Below, one piece after another: positions 47,520 through 58,055 of a stretch of 64,000 nucleotides of DNA. The notes beneath the pieces were generated by a model, which saw only the letters and a list, made by a program, of their open reading frames with translations, searched no databases and was not told where the DNA came from. Within the stretch, counting starts at the first letter, position 1, and the number at the start of each line of letters is the position of its first letter. The translations under genes and the position numbers were made by a program. The DNA comes from Perca fluviatilis (lineage: Eukaryota; Chordata; Actinopteri; Perciformes; Percidae): NCBI RefSeq assembly GCF_010015445.1, contig NC_053115.1, forward strand, positions 182,363 to 246,362, read 5' to 3'.

Positions 47520-47562
47520 ATTATTATTATTATTATTATTATTATTATGATTATTATTATTA
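47520..47562 (+). repeat. (ATT)n microsatellite
   Basis: ATT trinucleotide run with one G interruption, directly before a LINE fragment. Confidence 0.9.
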
Positions 47563-47587
47563 TTACTACTATATATCTGTATCCATA

Positions 47588-47918
47588 TATCCAGAGGTCC
47601 TCTGCAACTCTCAGTTCTTTTAAATCAAGGCTGAAGACCTATCTTTTTGATGTTGCCTTTCTTTAAATAACTGTTCATTTGTTATACTGAAGTTACATTG
47701 TTGAAACTGTATGACAATCTATATAAGCATATAAAGAGAAATTCCTATTTATCTGCTTTTATATGTTTAACTGTTTTAACTGCTGTTTAATGTTTAATTC
47801 CTTATCCTGCGCTGTAACTTTTATTTTTTTTTATCTGTTTTTATGTAAAGCACTTTGAATTGCCCTGTTGCTGAAATGTGCTACACAAATAAAGCTGCCT
47901 TGCCTTGCCTTGTTATTT
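47588..47918 (+). mobile_element. 5'-truncated LINE (L2/Rex1 group), 3' end
   Basis: The coding end reads SSFKSRLKTYLFDVAFL then a stop (about 47611-47665), a standard C-terminus of these LINE proteins. The 3' UTR has GTAAAGCACTTTGAATTGCC and ACAAATAAAGCTGCCTTGCC, and the tail is (CTTGC)n. Confidence 0.85.
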
Positions 47919-47924
47919 TATTCA

Positions 47925-48065
47925 TTTTATTTGTTAGGGACCATGCACACTTTTTAACATAAATGTTAAAAACTCTGGCCTACCAGAGTTATTAGTTATT
48001 AGCCTTAGGCTAATTTACATCTGCAGTCCCTAGGCCGGGCACAGTTTAAATCCAACAGTAAAAAC
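47925..48065 (-). repeat. Possible LINE 3' UTR fragment
   Basis: TTTATTTGTTAGGGACCATG and CTGCAGTCCCTAGGCCGGGC look like the minus strand of a fish LINE terminus. Only the tail region is present. Confidence 0.4.
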
Positions 48066-48129
48066 ATGACAATATCAACACAACAACAAGACAGATCACA
48101 ATACCTACATCAATATAATGCATATTGTG

Positions 48130-48412
48130 TGACACACACACATAGACACACACATAGACACACACACAGACACACACCCATCCACACAGATACACACACA
48201 CAGACACACACATATACACACACAGACACACACACACAGACACACACACATAGACACACACGCAGACACACACCCATACACACAGATACACACACAGACA
48301 CACACATATACACACACACACACAGACACGCAAACATAGACACACAGACACACACACACACGTGCACACACACACACAGACACACAAGCAAACACAGGCA
48401 CACACACACCTG
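48130..48412. repeat. Imperfect (ACACAG/ACACAT)n microsatellite
   Basis: AC repeat with regularly placed AGACAC, ATAGAC and CACCCATMCAC variants. Block ACACCCATMCACACAGATAC recurs at about 48175 and 48270, so part of it is duplicated. Confidence 0.93.
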
Positions 48413-48499
48413 TTTATGAACATAAATAAAGAAAAATACATTATGAGTCATATAATTCTGACTTACTGAATCAAGATTTCGTGACATTATATTAAAGGG

Positions 48500-50225
48500 G
48501 TGATAGAATGATTATATAGGGTATTTTACACTGTTCCTTAAGGTCTCCTAATGGGGTATGTAACATTGGTTGGGCTGAAAATTGCCCGAATGCTATTTTA
48601 TCAGGCCCTTAACTACCCTGTGAATATGGCTCTATTTGGAACAAGAGCTTTTCTTCCAAATATGGTATGCTCATGAATATTCAGAATGAGCTACGCGCTG
48701 ATTGGTTTGAGCAAACTACATAGAAACACATGGGAGACTCGGCAGCAGGCCTCATATTTCAGACACTGCAAAGTTATACGCTGTTTGTCGGGCTATTTTG
48801 TTATTAAATTCACTTCTGAGACTTTTTTTAGCGAGAAATCAACTATATAAAGCTCAAATATGGGCCGTTTTACGAAAATGTATGGTGCTTGCTATGAGGT
48901 ACTTGGAGCTCCGTCACGGCTGGCAGCCCACAGCACTTCATACCTGCGCAAAGTCACAGTTTTCTGGGCTAATGGACTACCAAACACCGCTGCCCTGACA
49001 GAGCTCCAGGGACTGCAGCTCCCCTCTTCCTGCTAGCTAAATGGCCCGTTGTGTGAGAGTGAGAGCGCGGTCAGCGAGCTTGTTACACCAGCAATCTCTT
49101 ACCACTTGTTACACGCCACTTATACAACATCTAACTAAATGTCTTATAAAGCTAACAACGGTGTCCGATTTCAAGTTAATGAATATTTGTGAAGACGAGG
49201 TGTTTCGTTAGCTGCGACTGTCCCTTCAATCCTAACTATGTGTAGCTACAAACCACGGATAGTTAGCTTCATTTTCGGTGTAATTCGAGTATATTTACAG
49301 TTTGAATTTCATCACGCCACATATACAACATCTACCTAAGGGTCTTATAAAGCTAACAACGGTGTCCGATTTCAAGTTAATGAATTTTTGTGAATTCCAG
49401 AGGAATTCTAAGAGGAGGCTAGCTATCTCTCATTGATAGAGCTACATCCAGCAGCAGGCTCTATCAATGAGACTCACGGACAAGCAGCGTTTATTTCCCC
49501 AATCGTTTGTTTAAATAACTCAACACATTATAATTACACACATTAAAAGAGTAACTGGAACCTGTGGTAAGAGATTGCTGGTGTAACAAGCTCGCTGACC
49601 ACGCTCTCACTCACATACACCGGGCATTTAGCTAGCAGGAAGAGGGGAGTTGCAGGTCCTGGAGCTCTGTCAGGGCAGCGGCGTTTAGTGGTCCATTAGC
49701 CCACAAAGCGGTGACTTTGCGTGGGTATGAGGTGCTGTGGGCTGCCAGCTTTGACGGAGCTCAATCGAGCTCACAGCAGGCCGGGGTCTGTGAAGGAAGG
49801 CAGGCCAGGTGGCGAGGCAGCAACACAGGCAGCACCAGCCGCTGAACTCCGACACACAGTCGGACAAAATTTGCAATTAGACATCAATTTTCGTAAAACG
49901 GCCCGTATTTGACCTCTACATAGTTGATTTCTCGCATAAAAAAGTCTCAGAAGTGAATTTAATGGTAAAATAGCCGATGAACAATGTATACAATTTCTCA
50001 GATCTGCCCGACCTAGAGTCAGAAGACTAACTGATCTCAGGTCAGTTGTGTAGCCTATGCAAATGTTGGGGCGTGACAAAGAGAGAGACTAGAGCCAGAT
50101 GAGGAGGAGCCTCATAGTTGATGTCAACTATGAGGCTTGTTCAGAGGCAGTTTCAAATAGTGAGATTTGCAGAGAAAAGAGGTGTCGATGGGATTTAGAG
50201 GTTCTATGTATGTCCTAGTTACCCA
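48500..50225. mobile_element. Foldback element with arms of about 320-430 bp
   Basis: The left arm 48788-49115 and right arm 49550-49985 are inverted copies: TTAAATTCACTTCTGAGACT, GGGCCGTTTTACGAAAAT, CCGCTGCCCTGACAGAGCTC and GCGAGCTTGTTACACC appear in both. The right arm has about 110 bp more (about 49778-49890). The centre (49116-49555) has a direct repeat of about 80 bp (49116-49195 and 49313-49392). No coding. Limits outside the arms are approximate. Confidence 0.8.
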
Positions 50226-50227
50226 CT

Positions 50228-50759
50228 ATACGTCATTATTCCAAATTGCCCCCAAAAATAACTTGGATGCATGCATGTACGCTGGATGAAACCCAGACAA
50301 CTTTCCTTGCAGGTAGAATTAATATTTCCATTTCATAGCATTCGGAAAAAAAATGTAAAACAGTATCCTAATTAAACTTCGACATCAACCAGTCTGATTC
50401 ACTCAACGTCGTCTGATCTTAACTATTAGTCAAAATAATTCTTGATTTTTAAACTCAAAAATTGAATATGAGGGCCGGATCTAAGTCTGCCAGGGACCGG
50501 ATTTGGCCCGTGGGCCTTGAGTTTGACACGTGTGATATTTTATATCAGAAATATGGGATTCTTACAACCAAATTGCCCCCAAAAATAACTTGGATGCATG
50601 CATGTATGTTGGATGGAAACCCAGACAACTTTCCTTGCAGGTAGAATTAATACTTCCATTTCATAGCATTTGGAAAAAAAATGCTTAAGAGGTTTTATTA
50701 AAACAGTATTTTAATTAAACTTCGACATCAACCAGTCTGTGATTCACTCAACATCCTCT
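50228..50759 (+). repeat. Family A fragments, two in tandem around a hAT-like end
   Basis: ACTTGGATGCATGCATGTA with the following 150 bp occurs at 50260 and again at 50588. Between them, 50465-50535 carries GGCCTTGAGTTTGACAC, a hAT-like terminus. The second fragment is interrupted at 50759 by a LINE and resumes at 52207. Confidence 0.7.
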
Positions 50760-52206
50760 CACAGGCACTTATTCCACCCCATATAAAAACAACTATGGTC
50801 AGAAATCCTTTTTCTATATTTACACCAAAATTGTTAATGACATTCCCCATCACATTCTCACATTATCATCCATCACATATTTCAAAAAGTCATATAAACA
50901 GTTTCTTCTTGATAGTCACACTTGCACACATTGATTGTGCATGTATTTTTCTAGTTTTATTTGTATCTGTCTAGTTCGTGATAATATCCTGATAATATCC
51001 TGATAATATCCTGATAATGTCCTGATAATATCCTGATAATATCCTGATAATGTCCTGATAATATCCTGATAATATCCTGATAATGTCCTGATAATGTCCT
51101 GATAATATCCTCATAATATCCTGATAATGTCCTGATAATATCCTGATAATGTCCTGATAATATCCTGATAATGTCCTGATAATATCCTGATAATATCCTG
51201 ATAATGTCCTGATAATATCCTGATAATGTCCTGATAATGTCCTGATAATATCCTGATAATGTCCTGATAATGTCCTGATAATATCCTGATAATATCCTGA
51301 TAATATCCTGATAATGTCCTGATAATATCCTGATAATGTCCTGATAATATCCTGATAATGTCCTGATAATGTCCTGATAATATCCTGATAATGTCCTGAT
51401 AATGTCCTGATAATATCCTGATAATGTCCTGATAATATCCTGATAATGTCCTGATAATATCCTGATAATATCCTGATAATGTCCTGATAATATCCAGATA
51501 ATGTCCTGATAATGTCATGATAATATCCTGATAATGTCCTGATAATATCCTGATAATATCCTGATAATATCCTGATAATATCCTGATAATATCCTGATAA
51601 TGTCCTGATAATATCCAGATAATGTCCTGATAATGTCCTGATAATATCCTGATAATATCCTGATAATATCCTGATAATGTCCTGATAATATCCTGATAAT
51701 ATCCTGATAATATCCTGATAATATCCTGATAATATCCTGATAATGTCCTGATAATATCCAGATAATGTCCTGATAATGTCATGATAATATCCTGATAATG
51801 TCCTGATAATGTCCTGATAATATCCTGATAATGTCCTGATAATGTCCTGATAATGTCCTGATAATGTCCTGATAATGTCCTGATAATATCCTGATAATGT
51901 CCTGATAATGTCCTGATAATATCCTGATAATGTCCTGATAATATCCAGATAATGTCCTGATAATGTCCTGATAATATCCTGATAATGTCCTGATAATGTC
52001 CTGATAATATCCTGATAATGTCCTGATAATGTCCTGATAATATCCTGATAATATCCTGATAATGTCCTTAGTAAATGTGCCGAAATTGTGTTCAATGTTC
52101 TATGTTGCTGAAGAACAGGAACCTGCTGGAAACCAGTTTTTACACTGAGTCAGGCCCATTTATATTGTAACTTAATAGTTGCTTTTAAATAAATTAAATG
52201 ACATGA
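50760..52206 (+). mobile_element. 5'-truncated LINE with an 11-bp minisatellite in its 3' UTR
   Basis: The first part codes GQKSFFYIYTKIVNDIPHHI then LTLSSITYFKKSYKQFLLDS and a stop near 50932, a LINE-type C-terminus. The UTR then contains the array 50980-52068 and ends CTGGAAACCAGTTTTTACAC, ATAAATTAAATGACATGA. ATCCTCT is found at 50753-50759 and 52207-52213, a 7-bp duplication, and family A continues across the gap. Confidence 0.8.
50980..52068 (+). repeat. 11-bp minisatellite GATAATRTCCT, 99 units
   Basis: 1089 bp is exactly 99 units. Position 7 is A or G in an irregular order. Rare variants (CCAGATAATG at four places, GTCATGATAA at two, one CCTCATAAT) mark longer duplications. The minus strand is free of stops and gives 374- and 223-codon artefact ORFs. 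Confidence 0.97.
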
Positions 52207-52410
52207 ATCCTCTGATCTTAACTATTAGTCAAAATAATTCTTAATTTTTAAACTCAAAAATTAGGTATGATGTCATTTAAATTAGGATTATTGACCATGA
52301 ATTAAAAAAAAAGTTGAAAAAAGTCACAAAAAACATTTTTAAAATTCGTCAAAAGCAGTAAAAAAAAACAACGTTTCTGGTCAACAGGAAGACAACACAA
52401 GGGTTAAAGT
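52207..52410 (+). repeat. Family A, right end
   Basis: TCTGATCTTAACTATTAGTC, TTGACCATGAATTAAAAAAA and the terminal GGAAGACAACACAAGGGTTAA, as at 25085-25105. Confidence 0.7.
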
Positions 52411-52744
52411 TAGGGCTGCTCGATTATGGGAAAAAAAATATAATCACGATTATTTCGGTCAGTATTGCAATCACGATAATTTAACACGATTACTCGTTGA
52501 CTTCTGGAAAGATGTTTGCAATTATTGAACTTAAAAAACAGTGGAAAAAGTTAAATAAATCAACAGTAAAAAAACATAATACTTTTCCTATTTAAACTTA
52601 ATTTTATTATTCAGAACACGAGAGAAAATAAGAGTTTACTTGCAAAACGTAATGAGCTAAATAATTGTTTTTTCTCGATTATTCTGTTTTTGTGATCATT
52701 GGGAGCCGAAATCATATTAAATTTAGATTAATTGCACAGCCCTA
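52411..52744. mobile_element. hAT-type MITE, TAGGGCTGCTCGATTATGG family
   Basis: Left end TAGGGCTGCTCGATTATGG, right end TAATTGCACAGCCCTA. Perfect duplication GTTAAAGT at 52403-52410 and 52745-52752. A second copy, inverted, is at 61688-62023. Confidence 0.95.
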
Positions 52745-53231
52745 GTTAAAGTATATTAATAAGAACACCTAATGAGAATATTTTACAGTTTCATCCAGGT
52801 GACTTGATTTACGGCCTGGGACAGCAGGGTGGGGTGGGGTGACATGTGAGGAGATCAGATTCTGCTTATGGCTCCAGAAATGTCCCCGCTGTGTTCTGGT
52901 GAACCGACAGCTGAGACCAAATCAATGAGACAGTAGGGCAGTAACAGGAAAACACACACCACAAGTCACTGTGCTGCTCATTCAGTCATAAATTGTTAAT
53001 GGTTTCAGTTTTGTGCATCTAAAAACAAGCTGTCCTCAACCTTTTTTTTTTTGCACAATTATGTGGTGAAATAAGAATATAAATCAACTATTGAGATTTT
53101 TAGGGTGCAAAAAATGATCTTATATTATAGCAGAAGCAGCTGAACTGAGGGTCCAGCCCATTAAATTAGTCAAAAACATACTCTCACCAATACATTTAAA
53201 ACAATTCACCCTCATATTAATTGTATTATTA

Positions 53232-53850
53232 TTAAAGGTCCCATAACATGGTGGTTTTTGGATGCTTTTATATAGACCTTAGTGGTCCCCTAATACTGTA
53301 TCTGAAGTCTCTTTTATATAGACCTTAGTGGTCCCCTAATACTGTATCTGAAGTCTCTTTTATATAGACCTTAGTGGTCCCCTAATACTGTATCTGAAGT
53401 CTCTTTTATATAGACCTTAGTGGTCCCCTAATACTGTATCTGAAGTCTCTTTTATATAGACCTTAGTGGTCCCCTAATACTGTATCTGAAGTCTCTTTTA
53501 TATAGACCTTAGTGGTCCCCTAATACTGTATCTGAAGTCTCTTTGGTCTTGACCAACTGCCACTTTGCTCGTTTGAAAGCCATGATGTCTCTCTCTCTCT
53601 CATGGGGGGGCCAAATTCTCTGGGCGGGCAAAGCAGAGAAAGGGGAGGTAACCTTTCCCCTTATGACCTCATAAGGAGAAGATTCCTGATTGGTCCATCT
53701 GATCTTTCATTTTCTCAAAGGCAGAGCAGGATACCCAGGGCTCGGTTTACACCTATCACCATTTCTAGCCACTGGGGGACCATAGGCAGGCTGGGGGAAC
53801 TCATATTAATGTTAAAAAACCTCATAAAGTGACATTTTCATAAAGTTACA
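53232..53850 (+). mobile_element. Dispersed TTAA-flanked element containing seven 46-bp units
   Basis: Starts TTAAAGGTCCCATAACATGG and TTTTTGGATGCTTTTATATA, runs into about six to seven 46-bp units (53268-53543), then an unrelated interior: CTTGACCAACTGCCACTTTG, CAGAGAAAGGGGAGGTAACC, CCCAGGGCTCGGTTTACACC and TGGGGGAACTCATATTAATG. The interior is also at 62779-62895, inverted. The unit is therefore a native component of the element that expands in place. The expected right terminus is missing or replaced. Confidence 0.88.
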
Positions 53851-54092
53851 TTGTATGTTCATGTCATTTTCTGTTGTTATACATGTATGCTTTGTTTCCT
53901 TACTTGTGTGTTTATGTAATTTGTGGTAATGTTTTCATATATGTCCTTTGGTGCTATTCATCTTATGTATGTCTGTATGTATGTCTATGTCCTCTTTCTT
54001 ATATGAGCTATCCAGGAATGAAAAAAGAATCTCAGCTCTGGCTGACAATGAAAGTTGTATCATATTAAACGTTTTTCACAAAATGGAGTTTT

Positions 54093-54274
54093 AAAGATTA
54101 TTTTTTGGGACATTTTCAGCCTTTATTTTGATAGGACAGCAGAAGACATTAAAGGGGAGAGAGGGGGGGAACGACACGCAGCAAAGGACCGCAGGTCAGA
54201 GTCGGACCCAGGAATGCTGCGTGGAGGAGTGAACTTCTATATATGGGCGCCCACCCAACTGAGCTATCCTATTC
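54093..54274 (-). mobile_element. tRNA-derived SINE (second family), minus strand
   Basis: On the minus strand the head reads ATAGCTCAGTTGGGTGGGCG (A box TAGCTCAGTTGG), then GGGTCCGACTCTG as a degenerate B box, then CTTTGCTGCGTGTCGTTCCC and a tail AATAAAGGCTGAAAATGTCC. It abuts the inverted 46-bp array at its head. Confidence 0.8.
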
Positions 54275-54660
54275 AGATACAGTATTACTAAGGTCTATAT
54301 AAAAGATACTTCAGATACAGTATTAGGGGACCACTAAGGTCTATATAAAAGAGACTTCAGATACAGTATTAGTGGATCACTAAGGTCTATATAAAAGAGA
54401 CTTCAGATACAGTATTAGGGGACCACTAAGGTCTATATAAAAGATACTTCAGATACAGTATTAGGGGACCACTAAAGTCTATATAAAAGAGACTTCAGAT
54501 ACAGTATTAGGGGACCACTAAGGTCTATATAAAAGAGACTTCAGATACAGTATTAGGGGACCACTAAGGTCTATATAAAAGAGACTTCAGATACAGTATT
54601 AGGGGACCACTAAGGTCTATATAAAAGCATCCAAAGAGCACCATGTCATGGGACCTTTAA
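54275..54660 (-). repeat. 46-bp minisatellite, inverted, about 8 units, with element end
   Basis: Eight units in the opposite orientation to 53232, ending AAAGAGCACCATGTCATGGG then ACCTTTAA, the terminus of the dispersed element. It and the copy at 53232 form the two inverted ends of a 1.4-kb segment. Confidence 0.92.
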
Positions 54661-55300
54661 GTTTGCCATCACAACAAAGACAACTGAAGAAGAGAGAGAA
54701 AGAGCTCAATGAAGCAGCTGTTGCCTTTTGTCCAGATTAGATCAATAGCCCCCTCCCTGGGCCTGAGGGTTGACGCAGGCTTCACTTCGGGATCAAACTA
54801 TCAGTCTGTTCCAAATATACCAGCTTGAAGGACGTAACAAGGACTGATCGCCACATGTCTGCTCAGACCTTCTGCACTATCCAGCTAAAGACACGTGGCC
54901 TGCACCACTAGTTTGATCTGCTGCCTGCTCACCTCTGCTCTGAACTCCTTTTGGGACTCATCGCTGCCTGCCTGCTCTCTCTGGACCTCAGTATCAGCCT
55001 TGAATCATCCAGCTTCAGCCCAGTACTCTGCTGCTCATTCAACCTCGGCCTTGAGTATTGACTTTTAAATAAAAGCATGGGCGTAATTTATAGTGGGTAT
55101 AATCAAAACTGGCCAGTGCAACCCACCCCAAAAACCTATTATAATTTCCTTTAAATAAATAAAGACATTTGCACCATAAATTGATGCAGAAAAATTCACC
55201 AGAATGTAGAAAATATTCAATTTTGGAGATCTCAACCCCCCCTCAGTGTTGAACCCAAAGTTACTCTAATCCTGTCTCTATGAGTCTCGTGTTTATTTTC
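54661..55300. other. No gene confirmed; AATAAA at 55067
   Basis: Apparently single-copy sequence. A short frame ending in QQRQLKKREKELNEAAVAFC (about 54669-54750) faintly resembles the start of a hAT transposase but cannot be confirmed. ATAAAAGCATGG follows at about 55069. Confidence 0.3.
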
Positions 55301-55318
55301 TGTGTTTTTGTTGATTTT

Positions 55319-55515
55319 AAGATTATTTTTGGGGCATTTTTGGCCTTTAATTGATAGGACAGTTGTACGTAGACAGGAAAAGGGGGAAAGAGAGAGGGGT
55401 GGAAAGACACGCAGCAAAGGGCTCCAGGTCAGAATCGAACTTAGGGCAGCTGTGGTAAGGACTGAGCCTTGGTACATGGGGCGCACGCTCTACCAGGTGA
55501 GCTACCAGGGCGCTC
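55319..55515 (-). mobile_element. tRNA-derived SINE (third family), minus strand
   Basis: The minus-strand head GAGCGCCCTGGTAGCTCACC continues TGGTAGAGCGTGCGCC; AGTTCGATTCTGACC is a good B box; then CTTTGCTGCGTGTCTTTCCA, CTGTCCTATCAATTAAAGGC and a CCCCAAAAATAATCTT tail. It looks close to full length. Confidence 0.85.
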
Positions 55516-55565
55516 CGGTCTCTGTGTTTTTGGTCAGACAACTGCAGCCTAACAATAACTCAGAG

Positions 55566-55870
55566 CAGAGGTGTCAAACTCATTTTCACTAAGGGCCACA
55601 CTGGCCAGACATGTACATTTTACTGACATGCTTTTATTTAATCGAACAAGATCAAACATCTGTATTATTGCATGTCTCATTTAGTCTTCTCACTTACAGC
55701 TTGGTCGACATAAAGCCCCAAAAAATGTAACTTAGCCATCAAAGAAAAAAGCGGCACAAAAATATCGGAAAAAAACTGTCCAAAAATGAGACAAAAACGT
55801 CTGAAAAAGTGGCAAAAATGCTGACAAAAAGCACCAAAAGCGTTGGCAAAAGTGACAAAAACTTCAGATA
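55566..55870. repeat. hAT-like terminal fragment with (GACAAAAA)n-like run
   Basis: CAGAGGTGTCAAACTCATTT with AAGGGCCACACTGGCC is a typical fish hAT end. A degenerate GACAAAAA/GGCAAAAA array follows at 55770-55865. Confidence 0.6.
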
Positions 55871-56312
55871 AAGGTTCTCCTTGTGTCAGGATCACAAGTG
55901 TTACTACACTCATCCTGGTCCTGGTCTTGATCACGTCAGGGTCATGGTACAGATCCTGGTCCTCATCCCTGCAGTCATGCCCAGCCCTCCTGCAGAGCAA
56001 GCAGGGGACCAGCTGTCACTGGTGCGCTAACAGTCGGACTATTATTTAAGATTTAACAGCATCTTACTGGCTTTAGCTTCTTAGCCCTGTTTGACATCGA
56101 TGCACCAGTTAGGCAGAGCCTGCGTGTTGGTAAAAAGCACATTTCTAAAAGATTAATTCCATCAAAACGTTTTGTTTTTTTATACATTTTTATAAATGCT
56201 GTGGTCTGTTTATGTTATGTTTGCTCATCTCACCATTGCTATTGAATTGTCTAATTCAGTTCCATGTGAAGCACTTTGTAGCATTGCTTTTGAGTGTATT
56301 ATTCATAGAAAT
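55871..56312. other. No gene recognised
   Basis: A CCTGGTCCTGGTCTTGATCA-type run at 55915-55960 is mildly repetitive. Otherwise ordinary. Confidence 0.35.
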
Positions 56313-56718
56313 AGATTAGATTAGATTCAACTTTATTGTCATTGTGCAGAGTACAAGTACAAAGACAACGAAATGCAGGTTGCATCCAACCGGAAGTGCA
56401 AAAAAGCGCAATGTGATACACAAGTATAGACAGGACAAGTGGTGCATAGGCAGGACAAGAGATATATTACAGTGTTATAAGAGCAGAATAACTATGGCTA
56501 TGTAATATGAACAATGTATGAACAACATGTACAGATATGTGTATTGTAGTAGCTGTGACATTATACTAGTAGTAAGAATAATATAGATATATGCAGTGTA
56601 TTAGCAGAATATATAATAAGAAAAACTGAATAAACATGGATATTCTGCATGAGCCATATAGACAGATACTGCATGTGCAGTATTTACAGCTATGTGCAGT
56701 GTGGTAACATTATTACAA
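56313..56718 (-). mobile_element. LINE 3' UTR fragment, minus strand
   Basis: On the minus strand it ends GACAATAAAGTTGAATCTAA followed by TCTAATCTAT, a LINE-type tail built of short direct repeats. Upstream sequence is non-coding UTR. Family not determined. Confidence 0.65.
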
Positions 56719-56991
56719 TAAATGTAAAGGTCTTATATAGCACTTTTCTAGTCTTAACGACTACTTAAAGTGCTTTTACATAGTACAGGAACCATTCACC
56801 ATTCACACACTGCAGCTGAGGCTGCAGATAAACATTCACACACATTTAAACTCTGACGGAGCAGCATTGGGGGAAACTTTGGGGTCAGCATCTTGCCCAA
56901 GGACACTCCGACATGGGCAGGGCCAGGGATCTAACCACCAACCTTCCTATTGGAAGGCGACCTGACTCTACCACTGAGCCACTGCCGCCCC
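56719..56991 (-). mobile_element. tRNA-derived SINE ending like an L2-type LINE
   Basis: The minus-strand head GGGGCGGCAGTGGCTCAGTG (A box TGGCTCAGTGG), B-box region GGTGGTTAGATCCC, a central TGTCCTTGGGCAAGATGCTG and a 3' end AGAAAAGTGCTATATAAGAC. The terminal motif matches the L2-like LINE 3' end at about 4195, suggesting mobilisation by that machinery. Confidence 0.85.
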
Positions 56992-57084
56992 AATAGCAAT
57001 TATTACTATTATTAGTAAAGCAGTAAGGATATTTTGCATTTTAAAGTTCTAATGATGCAATGGGCAGTTGTGTTATATTGAATA

Positions 57085-57139
57085 TTCCATTGACTCATCA
57101 CTCTTGACATCTCTCCATTAGTGTCTGTAGGTCCTGGGA

Positions 57140-57209
<70 letters not shown>

Positions 57210-57240
57210 TTCAGGCCTGTGTGTAATGTTGCAGGATCAA
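57085..57240 (+). repeat. Dispersed repeat block with an expanded (GT)n
   Basis: TTGACATCTCTCCATTAGTG to TTCAGGCCTGTGTGTAATG corresponds to 24445-24512, where the GT run is only about 5 units. Here it is 57140-57207, about 34 units. Confidence 0.8.
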
Positions 57241-57527
57241 TCTGAATCTTAATCTTATATGGGCCTTGATGTGGGATTGTTTTCTCATATATATTTATTG
57301 TTGAATTTTGTACTAATTAATTCATTTGCTTATCTATTATAGGCTATATATATATTTATTTTTTTATTTGACGTATTTGTTCAATATGTATTCATATAAT
57401 GCATACATTCTGATATGTGTACTGTATGTTGAAGTTTATTTTATCATTTCAACCATGAATAAATCAAGTTTTTCTTCAGACCAGGGTATAAAAACCAACA
57501 AAACATCAAAAATCATACAGCACATGT
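57241..57527. other. AT-rich sequence, no gene recognised
   Basis: TATATATATTTATTT-type stretches. A 74-codon ORF at 57326-57550 is of biased composition and runs into the SINE. Confidence 0.4.
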
Positions 57528-57685
57528 GGCCGGGTTGGCTCAGCGGGTAGAGCAGGCGCACATTTACATAGAGGTGTATACCTCGATGCAGAGGTCCCTG
57601 GTTCGAGTCTGACCTGTGGTGATTTCCTGCATGTCTTCCCCCTCTATCTCACCTAGCTGTCCTGTCCATTAAAAGGTGGAAAAAC
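57528..57685 (+). mobile_element. tRNA-derived SINE (first family), full length
   Basis: GGCCGGGTTGGCTCAGCGGG (A box TGGCTCAGCGG), GCAGAGGTCCCTGGTTCGAG (B box GGTTCGAGTCT), GATTTCCTGCATGTCTTCCC, then CACCTAGCTGTCCTGTCCAT and a TAAAAGGTGGAAAAACCC tail. It keeps both promoter boxes, which the 21434 copy does not. Confidence 0.92.
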
Positions 57686-57689
57686 CCAA

Positions 57690-58055
57690 AAAATGATCTA
57701 ATATATATATGACATATAGAAAATACCAATTAGTTTCACCCGCTTTTGGTACTAGTTATTGTATTTACTATTAGTAATACAGTAGCCTATTAGTCATTTA
57801 GCAAAAATCTGTTACATTTATGTAAATTAATCTGATTGATTTGCATACTCAGATAATCGGTAGATTTGTGTGTCACAACTTGGGTCAACAGGGTGTGTAC
57901 CCCTTCCTTCTGTGAGCACCCCCACCCTGTTTCATCCATCTGTTTGCTCCATAATGGAGCTATTAAAGGATTAAGATAAAGCTGATTTACTGCCTTGCTC
58001 CTGACTCAGATTGAGCCCTGTAATTAAACAAGTAATTCATTCGATGATGTGAGTT
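57690..58055. other. No gene or repeat recognised
   Basis: AT-rich left half, ordinary right half. Confidence 0.4.

Noticed and set aside
50971..52095. 374-codon minus-strand ORF with an 11-residue peptide repeat
   Set aside because: An 11-bp repeat read in three frames without stop codons gives an 11-codon period automatically. The overlapping ORF in another frame (51111-51782) has the same peptide. It lies in a LINE 3' UTR.
54661..54750. Coding fragment of a hAT transposase
   Set aside because: Only about 28 residues with a weak resemblance; not enough to call.
57528..57610. Stand-alone tRNA gene suggested by A and B boxes
   Set aside because: The downstream body and tail match other SINE copies at 60577 and 62528; no cloverleaf acceptor stem is evident.
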